64,000 bases of DNA from Coralliovum pocilloporae (GTDB lineage Bacteria; Pseudomonadota; Alphaproteobacteria; Rhizobiales; Cohaesibacteraceae). The stretch's first letter is position 1, and each line of letters begins with the position of its first letter. The stretch is from NCBI RefSeq assembly GCF_030845175.1, contig NZ_CP132542.1, positions 930,001 through 994,000 on the forward strand, in the 5' to 3' direction. The position numbers and the translations under genes were made by a program. This document shows positions 1-8,011 of the stretch, piece by piece. The notes under the pieces were generated by a model. That model saw nothing but the letters and a program-made list of their open reading frames with translations, had not been told where the DNA came from and did not search any database.

Positions 1-11
1 CCGAAGAATTA

Positions 12-785
12 TTGAATTTTTCCTGTCACCACTCCTGCGCTACCGAGACGAAGCTATCCGAGAACGCTGAAAACATGACTGACACTGTAATTGAAAACCC
101 ATTTGAAACGACGCTCGGTGATTCAAGCTGGGTAACGGAAATCAACAAGGATGATCAGGGCCAGCTGTTCAAAATGCGCCGAAAGCGTGCAAGTCTGATT
201 ATGTTTTCTGGCGGAATCGACAGCACCTACGCGCTCAAGAGAATGCTTAACGACACAGACGACGATATTCTGGTCCATCACATTCACCTCATTAATATTG
301 AAGGTCGGCATAAAGCGGAAGCAAGAAGCTGTGCAGCGATTGTTGATCATCTGAAGGCAACGACACGAGACTTCTTCTATACGGAATGCACAATTGATCG
401 CAGCCGGTTCCGGGCTTTCGGCATGGACGTCGTAACAGCAGCTTTCGAGGCTGGCATAGTCGCATCGAGCTTCTTTAGAGAGCGTGGCTATATGGCAGAT
501 CGCTGGACAACAGGCGCTTGCTTGGATGAGATTGAAAATTCAGGTGTCGAAGATGAGAAACAGAGGCTGGAAGCCATGTTGATGGCAGTAGACATAAACT
601 GTCGCCCCAATCCATCACCCAAATATTTTCAGCTCCCGTACATCAGAAAGAAAGATCAGATCGCTTACCTCGGCCCAGAGCTGACTCAAATGTGCTGGAC
701 ATGCAGAACGCCGATCGCAAATGAAGACGGCACGTTTGAAGCATGTGGTGAATGCAAAACATGCAAATTGATGCAGCGCTTGTGA
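12..785 (+). CDS. QueC-like PP-loop ATPase
   Basis: The protein has the PP-loop ATP-pyrophosphatase motif SGGIDST near residue 67 and a C-terminal four-cysteine cluster (CWTC, then CGECKTC) like the zinc site of QueC, 7-cyano-7-deazaguanine synthase. QueC turns 7-carboxy-7-deazaguanine into preQ0 with ATP and ammonia. Housekeeping QueC carries the PP-loop near the N-terminus, whereas here it lies much further in. Such QueC-like proteins occur in mobile elements, DNA-modification clusters and antiphage systems such as Qat and type IV CBASS. The frame is open to the left edge, so the true start may lie outside. An inner ATG is at 75. Which pathway it serves cannot be decided without the left neighbours. 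Confidence 0.75.
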   Translation: MNFSCHHSCATETKLSENAENMTDTVIENPFETTLGDSSWVTEINKDDQGQLFKMRRKRASLIMFSGGIDSTYALKRMLNDTDDDILVHHIHLINIEGRHKAEARSCAAIVDHLKATTRDFFYTECTIDRSRFRAFGMDVVTAAFEAGIVASSFFRERGYMADRWTTGACLDEIENSGVEDEKQRLEAMLMAVDINCRPNPSPKYFQLPYIRKKDQIAYLGPELTQMCWTCRTPIANEDGTFEACGECKTCKLMQRL

Positions 786-902
786 TTGTTCGTAGGGCTA
801 CCGAATTTGAGAGAGACCAAGATTATTCGTTGATATCATTATAAGCCGCAAGAATATTTCAACATATCGGGATGCAACGGGGCTTTGCCCCTTGCCAAGG
901 TC

Positions 903-919
903 GTATTGTAATACAATAC
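903..919. promoter_or_regulatory. 17-bp perfect palindrome, operator-like
   Basis: Two 8-bp arms, GTATTGTA and TACAATAC, flank a single A. It lies in the gap between the QueC-like gene and the next small ORF. The symmetry and size suit a dimeric repressor site, but no cognate regulator is seen in the window. Confidence 0.4.
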
Positions 920-922
920 ACA

Positions 923-950
923 CCTTGCCTTGCCTTGCCTTGCCTTGCCT
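923..950. repeat. CCTTG pentanucleotide tandem repeat, 5.6 copies
   Basis: Five uninterrupted CCTTG units plus CCT start four bases after the palindrome at 903-919. The unit length is not a multiple of three, so copy-number change would shift any reading frame crossing it or change promoter spacing. The likely downstream start is at 1000, which leaves the repeat in the leader. Confidence 0.7.
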
Positions 951-999
951 TTCGCGACATGTTTTCTTAGATCACCAGCATCACAAGAGTATCGCTAAC

Positions 1000-1182
1000 A
1001 TGTTTCGTTTGCTTCTGAAATTAACCGATGGCGACTATCGACGGTTTCTTGCGTCATACCCAAATGAAATTACAATGTCGTACTGGGAGTTCGTCAGCAT
1101 CCGCCGAAGCTTTGAAAGAAAACGTCAACATGACCGAGCAGATGTAAATTTCTGGAAACGTCAAAGGGAATGTTCGAATTGA
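1000..1182 (+). CDS. Small hypothetical protein, 60 aa
   Basis: I do not recognise this protein. It is basic and rich in Arg and aromatic residues, with no membrane segment or signal peptide. An upstream in-frame start near 892 would translate the CCTTG repeat as low-complexity sequence, so the ATG at 1000 is preferred; a weak purine stretch (AAGAG) precedes it. Its end overlaps the start of the next gene by 13 bases, which suggests translational coupling and a two-gene unit. It could also be non-coding, given its short length and the lack of any family match I can name. Confidence 0.4.
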   Translation: MFRLLLKLTDGDYRRFLASYPNEITMSYWEFVSIRRSFERKRQHDRADVNFWKRQRECSN

Positions 1183-1985
1183 ACCCAGCGGCAAAGATGG
1201 TAACCTTCATAAAAGTCGAAATGGGGTTGATCTTCTATGAATTATACGCGCGCATGCGCTACCTCCTTGCATGGCGTATCACGGCAGCGGTTCTGCTGGT
1301 TCCCATCGGGTATGCCCTTACAGTTGGCGCTATTGCATTTAATAACAACGTATCGAGCTGGGCAAGTTATTGGTCTCTGCATTACTTTGAGAGTGAAGAG
1401 GGTTTTGCGAAACATGATATCAATTTAGCAGACCCTATTGAGACACTTGAAACTACCACTGGACGGCACACCCTATACCGAGCAAAAGACTATGTGTGCC
1501 GTGTCGAGACTTGCTATGTAATTACAACAACGCACTCGCTGGGATTGGGTAATCCTATCCCACTACGAGAAGAAGAAGCACGCGAGCTTTTTCCTCAAAT
1601 CACCACCAGTAATGACATCGTGCAGATACGTGGCCTCGTTCCGTACAACGCCAATGATGAACTTGCAATCTACAAAAAGCACGTCCAAATCTGGTTTGGT
1701 TTGTTGAGTGGATGGGGAGTAATAAATACGTTGCATCTGGATAATGAGGATATCAAAGAGAGTATCTGGCAATTCTTTCGCGACAACCAAGATGCGCAGG
1801 TAATTCAATGCATCTATTTTGATAGTGGCGATGGATATAGAATATTTTATTGGTTGGGGGACACGTGGCCTGATGGAGTTCAGCACAGTAAGTTAGTCGA
1901 AAGATGGGGCGCTAATCGACATCCCCTGCAGATAATACAGGAACCAAAGAGAAGCTGTCCAAAGTTGCGGAATTTTACCCACTAA
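1170..1985 (+). CDS. Hypothetical protein with one membrane helix
   Basis: I do not recognise the family. A single hydrophobic segment lies at about residues 35-57 (AVLLVPIGYALTVGAIAF), preceded by Arg-rich sequence, which suggests an N-in anchor with the roughly 210-residue remainder outside the cytoplasm. That part is mixed alpha/beta in character and has two cysteines close together (CRVETC). The start is uncertain: ATGs at 1170, 1197, 1224 and 1254 are all in frame and none has a strong ribosome binding site. It overlaps the small upstream ORF. It is part of the element cargo; base composition is AT-rich compared with the chromosome. Confidence 0.6.
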   Translation: MFELNPAAKMVTFIKVEMGLIFYELYARMRYLLAWRITAAVLLVPIGYALTVGAIAFNNNVSSWASYWSLHYFESEEGFAKHDINLADPIETLETTTGRHTLYRAKDYVCRVETCYVITTTHSLGLGNPIPLREEEARELFPQITTSNDIVQIRGLVPYNANDELAIYKKHVQIWFGLLSGWGVINTLHLDNEDIKESIWQFFRDNQDAQVIQCIYFDSGDGYRIFYWLGDTWPDGVQHSKLVERWGANRHPLQIIQEPKRSCPKLRNFTH

Positions 1986-2041
1986 TTTAGAAATACGCGC
2001 TCCCGTGGAGGCATGCCCGGATAAATACCCACAATAAACAA

Positions 2042-2431
2042 CTATATAGTGTAAGAAGGCGGCTTGCCTGTAGATTCATGCCGATACGGATTCATCTTAT
2101 CCATCAACATTGTGCCAAGAGCATCATGGCCAATTCTTGCTGCATGTAAGAGAGCTGTTTCACCCCTCTTATCCTCTGCGTTCACATCAATGTCTGTGTG
2201 ATCAACAAGGTATTTTGCGCAAGAATAATTGCCCAATCCGGCAGAAAAATGTAGGGCGTTCTTGCCCGTAAATTCGTCCACATAATGCACACAGGCTGGA
2301 TTTTCGGCGACAGCCTGTTTTATGCCATCCAGATCACCGTAATATGCAGCCTCAATAATATCGTGTCTAAAATCCTTTATAAGATTACCCAAATTGTCAA
2401 TTACGTTAAATGAAATAATATTACTTACCAT
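2042..2431 (-). CDS. Ankyrin-repeat protein, 129 aa
   Basis: Two to three ankyrin repeats are visible: the motifs GKNALHFSAGLGN and GETALLHAARIGHD mark the helix-turn-helix of successive repeats, at about residues 57-70 and 90-104. Ankyrin repeats bind partner proteins. There is no signal peptide, so it is probably cytoplasmic. It is the last gene of a minus-strand unit; its start lies one base past the stop of the 298-aa gene. In bacterial toxin-immunity pairs small ankyrin proteins often act as immunity or chaperone subunits, so it may bind one of its two operon partners, but that is inference from position only. Confidence 0.8.
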   Translation of the reverse strand: MVSNIISFNVIDNLGNLIKDFRHDIIEAAYYGDLDGIKQAVAENPACVHYVDEFTGKNALHFSAGLGNYSCAKYLVDHTDIDVNAEDKRGETALLHAARIGHDALGTMLMDKMNPYRHESTGKPPSYTI

Positions 2432-2432
2432 T

Positions 2433-3329
2433 TTATACTATTCTTTCGAAATTATCAAAAAATATTTGAATATCAGGCCTATCTAATACCTCTATACTGG
2501 AAAACGGCTGTAAATATCCGGGCGTTGCAAAGGAAACAAAACTACATTCAAGCTGTTCATCAGGGTCGGCTTTGAATAGCAAATAAAGCGGAATGTGCGC
2601 ATTATGGCTTGTCAGGTGACATGAAACGCCGTTCCGGGTAGCAATGCCAACGCCGGAGTATTGTTCTTCATTCCAATCACTCAAATCCTTTCCGGTGATC
2701 GACAATCGCGAAAACTCAATCTCTTCTGGTAACGGAATGATGGACACCCAGTAAAAGTGTTCATTTGGAATCTTAGTGATATAAATCAGGATAAGTTTGG
2801 ATTGTAGTGGACCGGGGATCTGAGAAGTTTGCTCATGACAGACGTATAAGCAGCGCTCTCGCTTTAAAGCACCGAGCGAGTAACGGTCCGGCGGCGAGCC
2901 TTCGTCGTAATACTGAATTGCGGTCGATGCTCCCAACGTATCAAGGAATGTTTCGCGGTTGAACAGAACCAGCGCACCACGATTCTGAGCTATTAGGTAA
3001 GCCTGTACTGATCGACAGGTATGAAGTTCTGTCTTTGCGACACGATTCATTGACCCATTCAAAAAACGATCTAGTGTTTTGTAAGATAGACTTCCAAGTT
3101 CGAACGGCTGCTTGGTTTCTGGGTTTACAAGCGTCGTATCGCTATCTTGGAAATCCAGAACTTTTCTCCGAAAATGGTCGTGGAACGCCGGAAAACCTCC
3201 GCGCCCAGTCTGCGTTTGTCGCCAAGATAAGTGAGCGTCAGATAGTTGTTTCCACAATAGGATCTTCGCCGTTCGATCATACTCCACAGACAATTCGATA
3301 GTTTTTTGATCAGAAACAAGATGAATCAT
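2433..3329 (-). CDS. Hypothetical protein, 298 aa
   Basis: I do not recognise this protein. It has no signal peptide and no clear membrane helix. The sequence is of ordinary globular character, with a mixed beta-rich C-terminal half. It sits in the middle of a three-gene minus-strand unit: 8 bases separate it from the upstream 460-aa gene and 1 base from the downstream ankyrin gene, so the three are almost certainly co-transcribed and probably work together. No catalytic motif stands out. A role as effector, defence component or toxin is possible from the setting but not shown. Confidence 0.6.
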   Translation of the reverse strand: MIHLVSDQKTIELSVEYDRTAKILLWKQLSDAHLSWRQTQTGRGGFPAFHDHFRRKVLDFQDSDTTLVNPETKQPFELGSLSYKTLDRFLNGSMNRVAKTELHTCRSVQAYLIAQNRGALVLFNRETFLDTLGASTAIQYYDEGSPPDRYSLGALKRERCLYVCHEQTSQIPGPLQSKLILIYITKIPNEHFYWVSIIPLPEEIEFSRLSITGKDLSDWNEEQYSGVGIATRNGVSCHLTSHNAHIPLYLLFKADPDEQLECSFVSFATPGYLQPFSSIEVLDRPDIQIFFDNFERIV

Positions 3330-3337
3330 GAATAGCT

Positions 3338-4720
3338 CTAAAGCGCCTTTTGCCTGCCACTTTGTCCTAAATTCGTTGGTGTCAATCCGGCACCAGTGTG
3401 ATGTCGAATTGTTGGGCCGTTTTCATCATATTGAACGGTATATGGCAGGCAAAAGTGCTCAATTTCAAATGGACGACCAGACTGCACGGCTTTGCTGACA
3501 TCTAGATAAGTGCGTACATCGCCTAGAAATACTGCTCGTTGGTTTTCGGGATCAGTGATATCATGCGTTGCATCTCTGAAACATTGAAAGGCTATTTCGA
3601 TAAATCGTTTTGCTCCTTCCTCTCCATATTCTTGCCGCAGGTTCAATAGTATTTTTTTGATAATGCTGATATCTGCAACCGGAAATCTTTCAACACCCGC
3701 ATTACTTGCCAACTGAGAAACGGCATTCATATGTTCTTGACGTTGACTGGACTTTAAACCCTCGAGATGAACAACCTCTGAGCCAGAATGCTCTGGAGTT
3801 CGTCGCCTGATAACGATTTTATTCATCCCCTCCTGTGGCCCGGTACGTGCAAAATCGTGATCAGTCAGCCATGCAAACATACAAGCGGACGATAAAGCGC
3901 TTGCTACGGTCAGTGTTTCAGCATCGGCGACAGCTGCTTCACTCAAGTTTTCAAATTCATATTCACTCTCTGAAACCTCATCAATATCCCTCTTGAATAT
4001 TCGACGAAAAAAACCTGTTAGTGATTTTAGCATGTTGTTCCTTTCCCACCTTGAATGGGCGCTCCAATAGACGGAACAGTTCCCAATGATGGGAACCAAT
4101 ATGGGGTTTTCATAGTAATGAAGTTTAAAGTCTTTCATGGAATTCGAACCTGTGAAAACCAAAAATTTATATGAATCTTCGTCGATGATCTTGAGAAGTC
4201 TTTTCCTCATTCTTCGAAAGTGTTTTGGTTTCAGGTCGTCAAACTTAAGCATTCTGGTCTGTGAGAAATGGCTCAGCATACAGTCGTATCTCGCTCCAAA
4301 TATTACCTCAGCATAAATGCTCAGCATGATGGCGTTGACAATTTGGGAAGCATTTTCCGATGTCCAACATAACTGACGAGAAAACATAACCTCTACTTCT
4401 GGCTGCGAGGTCAGACGGAGTGCTGTGTCTACAACTGTGGCAGAGGGTTTATCTTCGTGGTTCAGCTCCAAGATTGGCTTTTGATTGCCGCCACACACCA
4501 TGTATTCGACCTGCGGCTGAAGATTTGGCAACTGACCTAACAGCAACCAAGACTTACTAAAGGGTCGCTCACGGTCCTTTTCAGAATTCAGCGTCGGATA
4601 AAATGCATCATAAGGACGGCCAGCCTTTAACCAGTGTGCAATCGCCTGCTGTGACACGTTGTATGCGTACACAGCGACAGCGTTCTTAGCAATTTCCTTC
4701 GGAATTTCTCTTTTTTCCAA
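3338..4720 (-). CDS. Hypothetical protein, 460 aa
   Basis: I do not recognise the family. It is a soluble-looking protein with a basic stretch near residues 165-178 (KHFRRMRKRLLK) and a second basic segment near 240-250 (FFRRIFKRD) before an acidic region. No nuclease, ATPase or protease motif is evident. It is the first gene of the three-gene minus-strand unit and is divergent from the gene starting at 4800, sharing a 79-base gap that contains two palindromes. Start ATG at 4720 is the only convincing one. It is likely element cargo. Confidence 0.6.
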   Translation of the reverse strand: MEKREIPKEIAKNAVAVYAYNVSQQAIAHWLKAGRPYDAFYPTLNSEKDRERPFSKSWLLLGQLPNLQPQVEYMVCGGNQKPILELNHEDKPSATVVDTALRLTSQPEVEVMFSRQLCWTSENASQIVNAIMLSIYAEVIFGARYDCMLSHFSQTRMLKFDDLKPKHFRRMRKRLLKIIDEDSYKFLVFTGSNSMKDFKLHYYENPILVPIIGNCSVYWSAHSRWERNNMLKSLTGFFRRIFKRDIDEVSESEYEFENLSEAAVADAETLTVASALSSACMFAWLTDHDFARTGPQEGMNKIVIRRRTPEHSGSEVVHLEGLKSSQRQEHMNAVSQLASNAGVERFPVADISIIKKILLNLRQEYGEEGAKRFIEIAFQCFRDATHDITDPENQRAVFLGDVRTYLDVSKAVQSGRPFEIEHFCLPYTVQYDENGPTIRHHTGAGLTPTNLGQSGRQKAL

Positions 4721-4744
4721 CTTGTCCCATCCGTGTCCAACTCG

Positions 4745-4779
4745 CGGGTTGGCGACCCGTTATGAGAGATAAGTATCTC
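4745..4779. promoter_or_regulatory. Two palindromes in a divergent promoter gap
   Basis: CGGGT/ACCCG arms with a five-base loop lie at 4745-4759, and GAGATA/TATCTC arms with a two-base spacer at 4766-4779. Both fall between the divergent starts at 4720 and 4800. They could be operators controlling cargo and backbone transcription, or the second could lie in the leader of the rightward gene. Confidence 0.4.
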
Positions 4780-4799
4780 AGACGAAGGTGAAGAAATCC

Positions 4800-5384
4800 A
4801 TGGTACAACCAGTAGAAAATAGACGACCTGATGTCACCGTTGCAAAAGCCTCGCCGCAGGTAGATTCCATCAAGCCACTAGGACAGCATTCACAAACCGA
4901 TGCGTGCTCATTGTGGGCAGGAATAGAAGCCCATGCTCACCACCACCACCCTTACGATCATCTCAATAAGTCGCTACGTGACAACCTCTGCTCGTGTGAT
5001 CACTACGCGCCGCCCCTTGAAGTGCTGGTCTCCACGGCCTTCAACCGTGACTTGGCAGCTTACTGGACCATCGAGGGTACCGGTGCCCCGGAGATCTACA
5101 AGGCGGTTCTTGATGAGCTCACCGTCTACCACACGGGCAAGCTCTACGGCTTCGACCGGAAGCGGCTAGATTTGTTCAAATGGGGCGAAGGTGGAGACGA
5201 TTTCATTGACCGTGCCTTCGGTCAGGACGCCTATCGTTCCCTGCGGCGTTATCTGGATCGGGTGCGTGTTAATCGCGTCAACCGATTGAGCCGCGTTCAC
5301 TATGACCTTGCTCTGCTTCTTCATCACGGCAGATCTATCAGAAATTGCCGCCTGATCGGCCCCTGCGCTCAAAGAGAGCGCTAG
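4800..5384 (+). CDS. Hypothetical backbone protein, His-rich N-terminus
   Basis: No family is recognised. The 194-residue protein has a histidine-rich stretch (HAHHHH) near residue 48 followed by CSCDH, which could bind metal, and a basic C-terminal half. A GTG at 4788 is in frame, but the ATG at 4800 fits better, with the purine run GAAGG ahead of it. It is divergent from the cargo operon and is followed by a strong hairpin at 5409-5433. It is the first gene on the rightward side of the element and may belong to the backbone that ends with the recombinase. Confidence 0.6.
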   Translation: MVQPVENRRPDVTVAKASPQVDSIKPLGQHSQTDACSLWAGIEAHAHHHHPYDHLNKSLRDNLCSCDHYAPPLEVLVSTAFNRDLAAYWTIEGTGAPEIYKAVLDELTVYHTGKLYGFDRKRLDLFKWGEGGDDFIDRAFGQDAYRSLRRYLDRVRVNRVNRLSRVHYDLALLLHHGRSIRNCRLIGPCAQRER

Positions 5385-5408
5385 CCCTCATTTTTTCTCC
5401 GACAAATC

Positions 5409-5433
5409 CGCCCGCACCTAACGGGTGCGGGCG
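5409..5433 (+). terminator. Strong GC-rich hairpin after the 4800-5384 gene
   Basis: CGCCCGCACC pairs with GGTGCGGGCG around a five-base loop, a 10-bp perfect stem. It is followed by only a weak T-rich stretch, so it may be an imperfect terminator, a processing site or an attenuator ahead of the next operon. Confidence 0.5.
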
Positions 5434-5489
5434 TCATCATTGTCTTGCCTGTTCCAGACAGGTTCACCCCCAAGAAGGAGGCTCCAGCC

Positions 5490-5858
5490 ATGCTGAGGCA
5501 TTTGAAGAGCTCGACCCCTGATGATGACACCGGCACCGAAATCGCTGTCACATCATCAAGCACGACGCCACCACCGACATCGCCATCAGGGTTCAACTGG
5601 AAACATGCGGTCACGCAATCTCTACGCGTGAACTGCATGGCCCCGTCTGCTGACGATATCACCCATGCCTATGATCTTTATTGCGATGAGCTGGATGCAC
5701 CGTTTCTGGAGATCGAGCAGGAACAGGGCCTGATCTATGAGGAGCTGGTTGAAAGCATCGGAGCCCTCAAATCCCTTGCTCCTGAGATAGTCGAACGAGC
5801 GCTGGCGCAGCACGCAGTCGAGTATTCCCGTCCGGAAATCGAAGACGGGAGGTCATGA
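5490..5858 (+). CDS. Hypothetical protein, 122 aa
   Basis: No family is recognised. The start at 5490 is chosen because AAGAAGGAG lies at good distance before it; an earlier in-frame start at 5445 has no such site. The N-terminal third is rich in Ser, Thr and Pro and looks disordered; the C-terminal two thirds are acidic and helical, with a run near residues 75-100 rich in Glu. Its stop overlaps the next start (ATGA), so it is the first gene of a tightly coupled run that continues with the membrane protein and the von Willebrand-type protein. Confidence 0.65.
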   Translation: MLRHLKSSTPDDDTGTEIAVTSSSTTPPPTSPSGFNWKHAVTQSLRVNCMAPSADDITHAYDLYCDELDAPFLEIEQEQGLIYEELVESIGALKSLAPEIVERALAQHAVEYSRPEIEDGRS

Positions 5859-6853
5859 TGAACTATTCAGAAGCACTGCCACGTGTGCAGCAAGTGCTCG
5901 GCTATCTGTCGAATGCGATACAGATTGAGGATCATCGTTACAAGGTCGCTCGCTGGAACATCGGAATATTCGGCTCCATGTTTGCAGGGACCGTCATTCT
6001 GGAAACCGTTCTCGCGGCCATGATGCTCTCCTTGTTGCAGGTCGAGATACTTGGCCATGTGGTCACAGGAGCAATCTTCGCCCTGCTGGTGCCGATTGTC
6101 ATCGCAGCAGCCCATATCAAGCTGCATCATGAAGGCGAGTGGTTCATCCGGTTCTGGCTGCAGCGTTTAAGCAGTCTTGGCATTTTGCTGTTCGTTGTCG
6201 GCATGTCGCTGATGGTGGGGTATTCCTCATGGCAGGCCGCGCAAGACGCCGCATCGGAATATTCTCAAGGTCCTACGGGAACGATTGGTGGACAATCCAT
6301 TGCAGGGGCCCCTGATACATCATCAGGGATAGCGGACTTGATCGCCCCCATTCCCAATGCGTTTCTTTTCCTCGGGCTTTCGTTCGCAATGATCATCTCG
6401 GTCTACTTTGCCAGTTTTTGTCTGGGCAAAGTGATTGATGCGCTGGCGCTCATCACCGAAGGGCCTCGGACTAACGAGAGAGTGCGTGAACTTATCGACC
6501 GGGCCAATGACGTGATTGCGCGCCTGCGTCTGTTGCAGCAGCAAGTGAAGACAGAGCAACGCAAGCTGCCCTTCGACAAGAAACACAAGTTTGCGCGCGA
6601 AGCCTCACAGGCCTGTCGTGCGGTAATCGAGAAAAAGCTGACTGTTGCCAAGCGCAAGTTTGCAACAACCGGGCCTGACCCGTTGAGCACCATCGGGACG
6701 GACACCGAAGCCGAAACCATCCCCGTATTCATTTCAACTCAAGACGAATTTGCCCGTCACATGGCTGACCAGATGGATGCCGTCCGCGTCCCCTATCTAC
6801 TCAGCGTTCTGACAGGCGTTTCACCAGAAGGAGAGAACAATGACGTTGTTTAA
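5855..6853 (+). CDS. Four-helix membrane protein with coiled coil
   Basis: Four hydrophobic segments are clear at about residues 38-60, 64-88, 103-126 and 166-192. A charged, probably cytoplasmic C-terminal region with a coiled-coil-like stretch (about 200-265) follows. A Gly/Ser-rich loop of some 30 residues lies between helices three and four. I know no family for it. GGAGG precedes the ATG. It overlaps the upstream gene by four bases and the downstream von Willebrand-type gene by 14 bases, so the three are translationally coupled. It may form a membrane platform for the VirD4-like ATPase encoded downstream; that is inference. Confidence 0.7.
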   Translation: MMNYSEALPRVQQVLGYLSNAIQIEDHRYKVARWNIGIFGSMFAGTVILETVLAAMMLSLLQVEILGHVVTGAIFALLVPIVIAAAHIKLHHEGEWFIRFWLQRLSSLGILLFVVGMSLMVGYSSWQAAQDAASEYSQGPTGTIGGQSIAGAPDTSSGIADLIAPIPNAFLFLGLSFAMIISVYFASFCLGKVIDALALITEGPRTNERVRELIDRANDVIARLRLLQQQVKTEQRKLPFDKKHKFAREASQACRAVIEKKLTVAKRKFATTGPDPLSTIGTDTEAETIPVFISTQDEFARHMADQMDAVRVPYLLSVLTGVSPEGENNDVV

Positions 6854-7547
6854 GACAATTCTGACCACGACGGCACTAGCAACAACGTTTATGGCTGCTG
6901 TCATTGCTCCTACTCAGGCTGATCAATCAGTGCGCCGTACCTTGTTCGTTGTTGATACGTCCGGTTCTTCAACGTTTCTGGTTGAACAGTATTTTGCGGA
7001 TCAGGCCGCTGACTATGTCCACGGCTATATTCTGGGGTTGAAGCCGCCGCATGATCTGCGGATGATCTCGGTTGGCAATGAAGGCTTTCATAAATCCCCC
7101 ATCAATGTGCGTGGCAAGGTCACGAAGCGCCGTGCCTCCAGCCCAAAACGCGTTGCACCGCAATTTGCAGGGTATTTTAGATCCCTGCCGACTCTCGCCA
7201 AACAGGGTGTTGTTCAAGCCGATGGCATGACTTCCCTGACAGCGTTTTTTGAATCGCTGGAACCAATCTGCTCATCGGCCCCGTCGCGCGTAATCGTGTT
7301 CTCAGATGGCGTGCAGTGGGATTCACAAATTGACGGTCGTCAGTTCATCGCTGGAAAAGTCAAACTATCCAAGCCCATCGGAACACCGCTGACAGGTTGC
7401 CACGTTGAAATGCTTGGCGTGGGGCAACTGAAGATATCGCAGGCGTCTGACGGGCTCGCTGCCCGCCTCATCCCGCAATGGAAGGTCTGGCTGGAAGAAG
7501 CTGGCGCAACGTCTGTGCGCGTTGTCGGCAAGCTGTTTGCATTTTGA
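6840..7547 (+). CDS. Exported von Willebrand factor A-like protein
   Basis: A signal peptide (hydrophobic residues 6-25, cleavage near TQADQS) is followed directly by LFVVDTSGSS, which matches the MIDAS metal-binding motif DxSxS of von Willebrand A domains. A later segment RVIVFSDGVQ fits the second conserved strand with its Asp-Gly. Such domains bind protein partners through Mg2+. The protein should act in the periplasm. It overlaps the membrane protein gene upstream by 14 bases and has a good ribosome binding site (AAGGAGAG). The company of membrane proteins and a VirD4-like ATPase suggests a surface or transfer role for the element. Confidence 0.75.
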   Translation: MTLFKTILTTTALATTFMAAVIAPTQADQSVRRTLFVVDTSGSSTFLVEQYFADQAADYVHGYILGLKPPHDLRMISVGNEGFHKSPINVRGKVTKRRASSPKRVAPQFAGYFRSLPTLAKQGVVQADGMTSLTAFFESLEPICSSAPSRVIVFSDGVQWDSQIDGRQFIAGKVKLSKPIGTPLTGCHVEMLGVGQLKISQASDGLAARLIPQWKVWLEEAGATSVRVVGKLFAF

Positions 7548-7562
7548 GATGGAGGATTGATC

Positions 7563-7871
7563 ATGAATAACCAACAGGATGAAAGCACCTCGATCTGGAA
7601 TATCAACTTCCGTTTTTTGTATTCGGTCTTCATCATGGCCGTGGGCTATGGCTACTGGCTGATGTCTTCCAGGGAGTGGTTCTTCTTCTACGTTCTTGCC
7701 ATTGGCTGTGCCATTGCGGGAACCGCGTACTTTCTAGTCACGTTGAAGCTCCTCTTCCAGCGTATTCGTATGGACAGCAAGGCTGAGGCCTTCCGCACGA
7801 AGGGAACTACGGCCAAAGGCGATAAGCTGCCCGGCCCTGAGGACCTGCGCAAGCGGGGGCTTCTGAGATAA
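7563..7871 (+). CDS. Small two-helix membrane protein
   Basis: The 102-residue protein has two hydrophobic segments at about residues 17-36 and 41-64 and a charged C-terminal tail ending KLPGPEDLRKRG. The start at 7563 is favoured by GGAGG eight bases before it. No family is recognised. It precedes the VirD4-like ATPase gene, which itself lacks the two N-terminal membrane helices normal for coupling proteins; this small protein could supply that anchor as a separate subunit. That idea rests on topology and gene order only. Confidence 0.65.
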   Translation: MNNQQDESTSIWNINFRFLYSVFIMAVGYGYWLMSSREWFFFYVLAIGCAIAGTAYFLVTLKLLFQRIRMDSKAEAFRTKGTTAKGDKLPGPEDLRKRGLLR

Positions 7872-8011
7872 CCGCTCTCTTCCATCACAAGCGGTCTGCT
7901 GCCTGTGGAACATCAACAGGCGGCAGAGAAACCCGCCCCCAGCAAAACATAACTCATGAGAAAAACGCCTGACCGACATCAAACCCTGTAATCCTCACAA
8001 GGAGTACGCAA

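Noticed and set aside
4140..4154. Sequence similar to the tRNA-Ser T arm (attcgaacc), a possible left attachment site
   Set aside because: Only nine bases match and the site lies within the 460-aa coding gene, so chance is the better explanation.
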